Positions 54,269 to 60,764 of a stretch of 64,000 nt of DNA are shown piece after piece; position 1 is the stretch's first letter; every line of letters starts with the position of its first letter. The stretch is from an uncultured Spirochaetaceae bacterium. Lineage in GTDB: Bacteria; Spirochaetota; Spirochaetia; Treponematales; Treponemataceae. The position numbers were made by a program, and so were the translations under genes. The stretch covers positions 1 through 64,000 of the forward strand of contig CACZPR010000018.1 of NCBI GenBank assembly GCA_902783155.1, read 5' to 3'. Under the pieces are notes generated by a model that had not been told where the DNA came from, searched no databases, and was given only the letters and a program-made list of their open reading frames with translations.

Positions 54269-54769
54269 GTGGTCTATCCACTTGCGACTGAAAAATACAT
54301 AGAGACCAGGACCCTTGACGGAAAGACCAGAAGACGAAAAAGTCCCACAAAAAAGAACATCTACAGCATTTTCAGGGAACTCACGGGACTCTGCGGCATA
54401 CTTCTGGACAAAAAATTTTATCTGGAGGTCCCCGAAATCATTATGACAGAGGAGAGGACGGAGACTGAGGATGCGGTCCAGTCCAAAAACGGAAGGCGCA
54501 GGTTCAAAAAAAACTGGACAAAGACTGGAAAAAGGCTTGAGGAATTGAAAAATACGCATGTTTTCCACGGAAAAAAGCCCTACGTGAGCCTGATTCCTTC
54601 CGGACTTGACGAAATCTTTACTTTCACGGATTTTTTTACTGAAATCAAAAAAAAGGAGCCGCACGTGAAGACGGATGAAGCCCGGCTTGCGCTCTGGTGT
54701 CTCTGCCACATGGGAATTGTTGTTCGGGGAGAAAAAAAGGGAAGAAGCTATACCTACAGCTTGAATTAA
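54269..54769 (+). CDS. 3' part of the frameshifted hypothetical gene
   Basis: 166 residues from a GTG at 54269 that has no ribosome site; the same frame is open upstream to the A run and reads KIAGLIADGRKIRV, which joins the 5' part. Features: PLATEKYIETRTLDGKTRRRKSPTKKNIYSIFRELTGLCGILLDKKFYLEV, a basic middle (RRRFKKNWTKTGKRLEEL), and an end that looks like a winged-helix or DNA-binding segment (TDEARLALWCLCHMGIVVRGEKKGRSYTYSLN). The opening half with EIQTG and a conserved K-rich core recalls nuclease-like folds, but I do not recognise the family. No stops in 500 bases after the lesion, so damage is recent or the shift is functional. Confidence 0.6.
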   Translation: MVYPLATEKYIETRTLDGKTRRRKSPTKKNIYSIFRELTGLCGILLDKKFYLEVPEIIMTEERTETEDAVQSKNGRRRFKKNWTKTGKRLEELKNTHVFHGKKPYVSLIPSGLDEIFTFTDFFTEIKKKEPHVKTDEARLALWCLCHMGIVVRGEKKGRSYTYSLN

Positions 54770-54778
54770 CTTGCGGAT

Positions 54779-54808
54779 AAAAAAAGACCCTCTGTAAACA
54801 GAAGGTCC
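54779..54808 (-). terminator. Terminator of tRNA-Glu
   Basis: The stem pairs 54786-54794 with 54799-54807 (one G-U) around a TTTA loop and is followed on the minus strand by seven T. It starts four bases after the tRNA. Confidence 0.85.
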
Positions 54809-54811
54809 TAG

Positions 54812-54883
54812 CATCTCCTACGGGAATTGAACCCATGTTGTCGGGATGAAAACCCGATGTCCTAACCACTAGACGAAGGAGAC
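54812..54883 (-). tRNA. tRNA-Glu (anticodon UUC)
   Basis: A 72-base tRNA. The acceptor stem GTCTCCT pairs with AGGAGAT (first pair G-U), the D arm holds TCTAGTGGTTAGGA, the anticodon arm TCGGG-TTTTCAT-CCCGA carries TTC, and the T loop has GGTTCAATTCC. The discriminator is G; CCA is not encoded. Confidence 0.95.
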
Positions 54884-54904
54884 ATATCGCATTGCGATGG
54901 TTAT

Positions 54905-54933
54905 ATAATATAGGATATGGAAAGAGCTGTCAA
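54905..54933 (-). promoter_or_regulatory. Promoter of tRNA-Glu
   Basis: A consensus TTGACA (54933-54928) and TATTAT (54910-54905) are 17 bases apart on the minus strand, about 21 bases before the tRNA. It overlaps the space just after the stop of the alarmone-synthetase gene. Confidence 0.85.
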
Positions 54934-54944
54934 GACCTTAACAC

Positions 54945-56180
54945 TCAATTCATGTCAAATTTTTTAACAATCTTAAGCCGCAGGGCCTTCACATGCTCGT
55001 CGTCAAGACCAAGGTTTATGGCGGAGTTTATGTCGTCCATGGCCTTTACGTAGTCCCCAAGATTGTAGTATGACAGGGAGCGCCTGTAGTAGACGTGGCT
55101 CTGGAAGCGGTCAATCTCAAGCGAGCGGTCAAAACATCCAACTGCCTCGCTGTCGTTGCCGGTTATGCTGAGGACTATTCCCTGGTAGTACAGCGAGCGG
55201 AATCCACGTGGGTCGTTTTCCACGCTGGACCTGAAATCGCTCAAAGCATTTTCGTAGTCGCTCTGTGCAAAATATGCCATGCCCCTGTGCTTGTAGATTA
55301 CACCAAGGACCACATCCGGCGGCTTTGGATTTGAGTCCACAATCCGGGTGTAAATCTCTATGGCGCGGTCGAAATTGCCCTGGTTGTGCTCGTGGAGTGC
55401 CTGGAGAACAAGGTCGTCTATGCTGTCGTTCCTGTTGCTGGCGAACGCAAATGGTGATGGCGCGATTGTGTTTTTTCCGTTGACAACATCGGTAAGCTCG
55501 TCCGCTTTTTCATAGAAGGTGTTGCGCCTTGAGCCAAGCTCGTTCTGGAGTTTGTTCTGGTAGTCGCGGATTTCCTGAAAAATTGTGTCCGCAAGCGAAA
55601 GACTGGCGTTTATGGAGGCAAGTTTCCGTCTCAGGGGTTTGTCGAACGGATTGAAGTCCGATTTGTAGACCAGCTCGTGCTCCACCTCGGCCCACGCGTC
55701 CTGGAGGATTGTGCGTATCTGGATTTCGCATACAAGGTTCTCCGGCAGAGGCTTTACATGTTCGACGGGAAGACAGTCCTCTGGTATGGAAATCAACACG
55801 TGGACGGACTCATAGCCGAACTCCCTGAACGACTGTTCCGCACCCTTCTTCTCAACTTCCCTGACATCAAAATTATCCAGAAGGATTTTCTGGACCACCG
55901 ACAAATCCTCGATGAACGCGCAGATTACACGTATTCCAATCATGTCGGTAAGAGTGGCCAGCGTCCCCGGTTTTGCGGCCTCATCCGGTTTTTGGCGGAG
56001 AATCTTTTTGTAGTATGACTTGAAGGACTTTATCCTTGACTTGTAGGTGGGAAGCGACTGAATCTGGATGACCTTCTTGAGCCTGGCCTCAATTTTTGAG
56101 AGGATTTCTCCAAACGTGTCGAAGTAGCTTTCATACAGATTTTTTATTTCCACCTTGTTGGGAAGCTTTATGTTTTCCAT
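54945..56180 (-). CDS. Small alarmone ((p)ppGpp) synthetase with C-terminal TPRs
   Basis: 411 residues. Residues ~1-220 form a RelA/SpoT synthetase domain without an HD hydrolase domain: TYKSRIKSFKSYYKKIL, TDMIGIRVICAFIEDL, FGYESVHVLI, CEIQIRTILQDAWAEVEHELVYK. Residues ~250-400 carry four TPR units (VLQALHEHNQGNFDRAIEIYTRIV, GMAYFAQSDYENALSDFRSSVENDP, and two more). Stand-alone small synthetases usually have ~200-250 residues; fusion with TPRs suggests activation or localisation through a partner protein. Expected to make ppGpp/pppGpp in the cytosol. It lies between flaA and tRNA-Glu as a single gene. Confidence 0.87.
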   Translation of the reverse strand: MENIKLPNKVEIKNLYESYFDTFGEILSKIEARLKKVIQIQSLPTYKSRIKSFKSYYKKILRQKPDEAAKPGTLATLTDMIGIRVICAFIEDLSVVQKILLDNFDVREVEKKGAEQSFREFGYESVHVLISIPEDCLPVEHVKPLPENLVCEIQIRTILQDAWAEVEHELVYKSDFNPFDKPLRRKLASINASLSLADTIFQEIRDYQNKLQNELGSRRNTFYEKADELTDVVNGKNTIAPSPFAFASNRNDSIDDLVLQALHEHNQGNFDRAIEIYTRIVDSNPKPPDVVLGVIYKHRGMAYFAQSDYENALSDFRSSVENDPRGFRSLYYQGIVLSITGNDSEAVGCFDRSLEIDRFQSHVYYRRSLSYYNLGDYVKAMDDINSAINLGLDDEHVKALRLKIVKKFDMN

Positions 56181-56241
56181 AAGTCCATTCTACAACAGAA
56201 CTGAAGAAAAAAGTAGAGGGAAATTTAAATATTTTTTCTAT

Positions 56242-56272
56242 AAAAAAAGGGCTGCCCGAATTGGACAACCCC
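56242..56272 (-). terminator. Terminator of flaA
   Basis: The stem pairs GGGTTGTCC with GGGCAGCCC (two G-U pairs) between 56249 and 56272 and is followed on the minus strand by seven T. It begins about 30 bases after the flaA stop. Confidence 0.85.
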
Positions 56273-56303
56273 TTATTGGCATTAGCCTTTGGACATCACT
56301 GGA

Positions 56304-57356
56304 TTAGTGACCAGCGTTTGACTCAGAGTCCTCGTTCAGAGAAGCTGTGAATGTGTCCTCAGTGGCCATCTTCTGCTTTTCGATGTAGCGGTTAACCTGC
56401 TTGTCACCGAACTTGCTGATTTCATAGGCCTGGCGCTCTGTCTCTTTCTTTGTGATGATTCCCCAGAGGTCTTCGTCATCGATGTCGCGGTCTGTCTCAA
56501 GAACTGCGAGGTCATAGATAACCTTTACATCCTTGAAGTAGCCGATGTAGTTGTCACCGATGTCGGCAGCGTCACGTGTAATCTGGAATCCAGCGAACTT
56601 CACATAAGGAATTCCACGTGGATAGATTGGGTAAACTCTGATTTCGCGTGTGCGGACTTCTGTGATGTAGTTCGGGTTGTTCCACTGGAGAGTCTTCCAT
56701 CCGTCAAACTGGAGGTTGCCCATCAGATAGCGGCGCTCGATATTGTCCTGGTCCTTGAGAAGAACATAGAGCTGGTGTGGGAAGTTCATGCCCATTGTTG
56801 TACAGGCGATGGACTTGATTGTTCCAACGTTGCGGATGAGTCCGTATCCATCTTCAAACAGATACTTTCCCTTCTGCTCGTCTGTCTGCTCCTGAGGATT
56901 GCCCTCTGCATCACGCTCGGCGAGAACCTCGTAAGCCTGAATCTCGAATGGTGGAACAATCTTTGCGTTGGCGTTGTTGTTCCATGTTGGGAATACGATG
57001 CGTACGCCCATGACATTTGAGCCGACGAAAGGCTGGTCACCTCTCTTTACCTCTGCAGCAACAACCTGTGAGAGAGCAACAGACTGAACGTTTCTTGCGG
57101 ATGAGTTCAGAACGACTTCCCAGTTTGGCAGAGCCAAAGATGTCTTCATCAATTTCTTCTGGTCGCCGGTAAATGTTGCGCCGGCAGCAACAGAATAATC
57201 CATCAATGTTCTGCTGTTCTCCTGAGGAACACCTTCTTCATTTTCAAGGATATCAGCATCCAAGAGAGTGAAGTCGATGAGTGTTGATTCCTTTGCGAAT
57301 CCGAATGTTCCTGCCAAAAGTACAGCAGCGGCAGTTAAAACTAAAGTCCTCTTCAT
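56304..57356 (-). CDS. flaA: Periplasmic flagellar filament outer-layer (sheath) protein FlaA
   Basis: The 350-residue protein has a cleavable signal peptide (MKRTLVLTAAAVLLAGTFGFA) and the spirochaete FlaA sequence: LIDFTLLDADILENE, SVGVRIVFPTW-like GVRIVFPTWNNNA, PFEIQAYE, YGLIRNVGTIKSIACTTMGMNFPHQLYVLLKD, NPNYITEVRTREIRVYPIYPRGIPYVKFAGFQI and DIGDNYIGYFKDVKVIYD. FlaA coats the FlaB core in the periplasm and affects filament stiffness. GGAG lies six bases before the ATG, and a strong promoter is at 57410-57438, so it is transcribed alone between two terminable units. The C-terminus is charged and low in complexity. Confidence 0.95.
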   Translation of the reverse strand: MKRTLVLTAAAVLLAGTFGFAKESTLIDFTLLDADILENEEGVPQENSRTLMDYSVAAGATFTGDQKKLMKTSLALPNWEVVLNSSARNVQSVALSQVVAAEVKRGDQPFVGSNVMGVRIVFPTWNNNANAKIVPPFEIQAYEVLAERDAEGNPQEQTDEQKGKYLFEDGYGLIRNVGTIKSIACTTMGMNFPHQLYVLLKDQDNIERRYLMGNLQFDGWKTLQWNNPNYITEVRTREIRVYPIYPRGIPYVKFAGFQITRDAADIGDNYIGYFKDVKVIYDLAVLETDRDIDDEDLWGIITKKETERQAYEISKFGDKQVNRYIEKQKMATEDTFTASLNEDSESNAGH

Positions 57357-57409
57357 TCGAAGCTCCTTTTTTTTGATACACTTTTGATGTAGCCTTGTTT
57401 GTAATAGTA

Positions 57410-57438
57410 AGTATCTATTAAGAAAGCCTTTTTGTCAA
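57410..57438 (-). promoter_or_regulatory. Promoter of flaA
   Basis: A consensus TTGACA (57438-57433) and GATACT (57415-57410) are 17 bases apart on the minus strand, about 55 bases before the ATG. This is a housekeeping-type promoter, not a sigma-28 one. The rest of 57439-57569 shows nothing further. Confidence 0.75.
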
Positions 57439-57569
57439 CTTTTTTTTTATCATCCCTCCGCAAATTGTCCAGATTCGATGCAGCGGCGAAAAATTCAGCC
57501 ACCCATCCTTGAAAATGGACGCGACGGAGTACATGAAGTTTGGGAGACGCCAGTTCCCCATGGTTGCAA

Positions 57570-58022
57570 TCAGCCGTTTCCGTAGACGCTTCTACCGTCA
57601 ATGTACACCAAAACTGTACTAATTTCTGTGAATCTCTTCACAATATTCACTTTTAATAATTCGATGCCGGTCTGTATGTCAGCGGTCTGCTTGTTCGGAT
57701 GCAAAGCCTCGCGGCTCAGTCCAACATAGCACACCCCCTTCTCAACAGTGCAGAACTCCACCTTCGTTCCCTGCGCGAACAGATGCTTGAACCTGTTTGT
57801 CATGGGACCAAGGAGAAGCTCGTCCACGTACTGAACAAGCGGGTCCACCCCTGAGTCTTCCGGTAAATAACGAACTTCCGTGCACACATCATCCGTACCG
57901 AACGACGAGAAATACATCACCGACCGGCTTCTGTCCTTTCTCATCAACACATTCGACACAATTGCGGCACCAGCCAACAAAGCCACTGACAAGCCTATAA
58001 AAACTACACTGCTCTTTTTCAC
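57570..58022 (-). CDS. GerMN-domain membrane-anchored protein
   Basis: 150 residues. An N-terminal membrane anchor (VVFIGLSVALLAGAAIVSNVLM) is followed by a GerMN domain: RSVMYFSSFGTDDVCTEVRYLP, DPLVQYVDELLLGPMTNRFKHLFAQGTKVEFCTVEKGVCYVGLSREAL and IVKRFTEISTVLVYIDGRSV. In spore formers the domain is tied to cortex germination, elsewhere to cell-wall proteins. It is next to an N-acetylmuramoyl-L-alanine amidase, and the pairing of GerMN with amidases is common. It starts with GTG at 58022, with AGGG upstream. Confidence 0.88.
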   Translation of the reverse strand: MKKSSVVFIGLSVALLAGAAIVSNVLMRKDRSRSVMYFSSFGTDDVCTEVRYLPEDSGVDPLVQYVDELLLGPMTNRFKHLFAQGTKVEFCTVEKGVCYVGLSREALHPNKQTADIQTGIELLKVNIVKRFTEISTVLVYIDGRSVYGNG

Positions 58023-58079
58023 TTCAACTACCCTTTTTAATCCACCGCGTCCCCGGTCCGTTGGTTTTGCCCAAAGAAC

Positions 58080-59117
58080 CTAGTTCGCACCGGTAAATCC
58101 TCTTGAGCGTTCAAAATGACTTACAAACGCCTGTAGTCCATTATATACTCCCAGGGCGACCTTCTTCAAGTAGGATTCGTCACCCAGAAGCCTTGCCTCG
58201 GTCTCGTTGGTTAAAAACCCGATTTCCAGAAGCACACTCGGCATCATGGAATTTTTGACAACAAACCAATCGTTAGCTTTCATGCCACGGGACTTGCTCA
58301 GGCTTCCCACCTGCTCTCCAATGCCTTCAAGCACGAATTTTGATATCAAAATTGATTCCAGTGTATACTCCTCCTCCATCATGTCGTTCAGAATCGACTG
58401 CACATCCTCGTCGTCCGAAACCTTCCTGTCCAGAACCTGCCTCCTGTAGTCCGGCGTCAGATACCATGACTCATATCCGGAGACACTCTGGTCCAGGCTT
58501 GCGTTCACATGTATGGATACGTAAAGTATAGCCTCATTTTCATTCAGCTTTACGGAGTTGGCGATTTCCGTCCGCTCCTCAAGCTTTAGATACACGTCGG
58601 TGCTGCGTGTCATCAGTATTCTCTTGTCGGGATAGGCTTTCTGCAGAAGGTCCCTCAACATAAGGCCTGTAGTAAGGGTTATGTCCTTCTCCTGAATCTT
58701 CACCTTCTTCCCGTCAAAAGTCCATTCCCTCAACGCCCCCGGATCCTTTCCGCCATGCCCCGGGTCTATCAGGATTGCACCTATTTTGTAGCTGGAAATG
58801 TCAACGGTCCCGTTCAGGAAGTTTTCCGCGCCGCTCATAAAGGACTGGCTCACCATGAGGCTGTTGTCCTCGATGTACGGAGCGTCCTCCTTGACAAGAA
58901 GAGTGAAATCCTTCAACACAAAACCGTTTCCAACTGAAAAAGAAATGTAGTGTCCATTTTTTTCAAGAACCCCGGACCTGCCCAATGGATCCCAATGGAG
59001 AACCATACCGTTTTCCCTTGCCTCCTCCACGAGATTCAAATCCCCGGCGGAAACGGAAAGCGGTAATGTGAAAAAAATTAGTGCTGTAAGCAAAACCCAT
59101 TTCTTTATCACTTGCAA
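58080..59117 (-). CDS. N-acetylmuramoyl-L-alanine amidase (Amidase_3)
   Basis: 345 residues with a signal peptide (WVLLTALIFFTLPLSVSAG), an AMIN-like ~90-residue region, then the zinc amidase: IGAILIDPGHGGKDPGA (His and Glu ligands), RILMTRSTDVYLKLEERTEIAN, AILYVSIHVNAS and SVLLEIGFLTNETEARLL with the catalytic Glu. It cleaves the lactoyl-peptide bond of peptidoglycan in the periplasm, typically for daughter-cell separation. The start is either TTG at 59117 or GTG at 59111; neither has a strong ribosome site. It lies downstream of the ATP-grasp gene by six bases. Confidence 0.92.
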   Translation of the reverse strand: MQVIKKWVLLTALIFFTLPLSVSAGDLNLVEEARENGMVLHWDPLGRSGVLEKNGHYISFSVGNGFVLKDFTLLVKEDAPYIEDNSLMVSQSFMSGAENFLNGTVDISSYKIGAILIDPGHGGKDPGALREWTFDGKKVKIQEKDITLTTGLMLRDLLQKAYPDKRILMTRSTDVYLKLEERTEIANSVKLNENEAILYVSIHVNASLDQSVSGYESWYLTPDYRRQVLDRKVSDDEDVQSILNDMMEEEYTLESILISKFVLEGIGEQVGSLSKSRGMKANDWFVVKNSMMPSVLLEIGFLTNETEARLLGDESYLKKVALGVYNGLQAFVSHFERSRGFTGAN

Positions 59118-59123
59118 TTTTCT

Positions 59124-60764
59124 CTACAGGGCATCCCCCTTGGAATCGGTGGACACCTTTTTTTGGCTGTCGCAGACATACAGGATGCCCTGTATCCCCC
59201 CACGCAGCAGGGACCTCCAGAAAAGTTTCTCGTCAACAGCCGCATGGTCGGGGCTTATCGAGTCGAACATGTCCAAGGTCCTTTTTATACTTCGGTGGTT
59301 CCAGTCCTTAACATTATCGGCAATTTTTTGTAGACACACAGGTATTTTTGCCGAAGTTTTTTCCCCGGCAGAAATGGTTCCCGAGGTCTCAAGGTATCGG
59401 TCAAGCTCCACCTTTGTGTCGGCATCAAGAACAAATGCGTCCGGCGGAAAATTTTTCTCCGAGCCTTTCGTTTTTCCAGAAAGAAATGTGTCTGTAGCGT
59501 GGCATCCTTTTTCAAGACGCTGGACAACAAAGGACACGGCATTTTCTGCGGACTCCACTGCAAGATTTCTATCCTTGGCAAGACTGACTGCGTTTCCACA
59601 TTTCTCCACATTGTTGCGCGGAAAATCAACACTGTCACCTGGCTTTGTCCTTGCCATGCTGTTTTTGACAAATGGATGGGACGAGCAGGTCTCGAATCCA
59701 TAAATCTCCTTGATTTTTCCCGGTATGGAAATCCACGCACGCTCCGCACTTGTGGCAACGCATGGAACCTCGTAGATTTTGCACGGGGCATCGGCAATGT
59801 CAAGCTCCACCCTGGATGAAAGAAGGTCCACCGGCTCCAGTCCAAGAGCGACCATCATGGCCTGTTTTGTGAGGTTCAGTCCCGAAGCGTATGGATAGGT
59901 CCACCCCGACATGTATCCACCGGAAAGACGTGCGGCAATCTCCCCAATCATGGGTCCGTTCTTTGTGTACTTTATGTCGGCCTTCGCAACTCCCTCCGTA
60001 AGACCGAGGGACTTTATTCCGCGAACGAAAGTCAGAATCAGCTCGCGGCGTTTTTTTTCATCAACCGAAGTGGGCATGGTGTGTCCCATCTCTATGAAGT
60101 ATGGCTCGTAGAATATGTGGCGGTCGGCGAATCCTGTTATAGTGACGGAATCCCTGTAGACCACCGCGTCTATGGAAAACTCGGGTCCCTCCATGTAGTC
60201 CTCGAAGATTGCGGTCCCGGTCCTTGAATTCCTCACGGCATCCTCAACAGCCGAAAGAAATTCCTCCCTGCGGCGAACAAGTCGGCATCCACGCGCGCCC
60301 ATGTTGTCAGAAGGCTTTACCACCTTTGGAAAGTCGATTTTTCCAAGAACGTTGGTCTCAAGCAGGGCTGCAATCTGTGTCCGGTGGATTTTGCTGAACG
60401 ACGGTGACGGAACGGCAGATTTTTCAAAGCACTTCCTCATCCTGATTTTGTCGCTGGCGTTGAGCGCGGCCTGGAACGAGTGTCCCGGAAGTCCACAGTT
60501 TTCCGCAACGTATGAGACGGACGCTGAAAAATCGGTTCCTGCGGTAAAAACTCCGGCAAGGGATGTACCCATGGATTTTGCTAGCGAAAGAAGACCCTCC
60601 CGGTCCTTCAAATCAACAGGCTCAAATCTGTCGGCGTATCCCGCGCAAAGGGCTTTTGGATTTCCGTCAACAACAAGGGTCCTGTATCCAAGCTCCATGG
60701 CGGCTTCAATGGATGGCCTCTGCATAAGACCTGCGCCAAGAATCATCACATACCTATCTTCCAT
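59124..60764 (-). CDS. ATP-grasp enzyme of unknown substrate
   Basis: A 546-residue protein of the carbamoyl-phosphate-synthase-like ATP-grasp superfamily. N-terminal Rossmann-like part: MILGAGLMQRPSIEAAMELGYRTLVVDGNPKAL. Grasp core: FPKVVKPSDNMGARGCRLVRR, IFEDYMEGPEFSIDAVVYR, KADIKYTKNGPMIGEIAARLSGGYMSG (metal-binding Glu and Asn-like site) and GLNLTKQAMMVALG. The last ~180 residues are unassigned. Such enzymes make amide or peptide bonds using ATP. The start at 60764 overlaps the previous stop (TGATG) and has AAGG upstream. Neighbours are sugar-nucleotide and transferase genes, so it may add an amino acid to a glycan; this is inference. Confidence 0.8.
   Translation of the reverse strand: MEDRYVMILGAGLMQRPSIEAAMELGYRTLVVDGNPKALCAGYADRFEPVDLKDREGLLSLAKSMGTSLAGVFTAGTDFSASVSYVAENCGLPGHSFQAALNASDKIRMRKCFEKSAVPSPSFSKIHRTQIAALLETNVLGKIDFPKVVKPSDNMGARGCRLVRRREEFLSAVEDAVRNSRTGTAIFEDYMEGPEFSIDAVVYRDSVTITGFADRHIFYEPYFIEMGHTMPTSVDEKKRRELILTFVRGIKSLGLTEGVAKADIKYTKNGPMIGEIAARLSGGYMSGWTYPYASGLNLTKQAMMVALGLEPVDLLSSRVELDIADAPCKIYEVPCVATSAERAWISIPGKIKEIYGFETCSSHPFVKNSMARTKPGDSVDFPRNNVEKCGNAVSLAKDRNLAVESAENAVSFVVQRLEKGCHATDTFLSGKTKGSEKNFPPDAFVLDADTKVELDRYLETSGTISAGEKTSAKIPVCLQKIADNVKDWNHRSIKRTLDMFDSISPDHAAVDEKLFWRSLLRGGIQGILYVCDSQKKVSTDSKGDAL

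Noticed and set aside
57353-57601. An 82-residue minus-strand frame between the GerMN gene and flaA
   Set aside because: It covers the flaA promoter and leader, overlaps the GerMN end and shows no family features or ribosome site.
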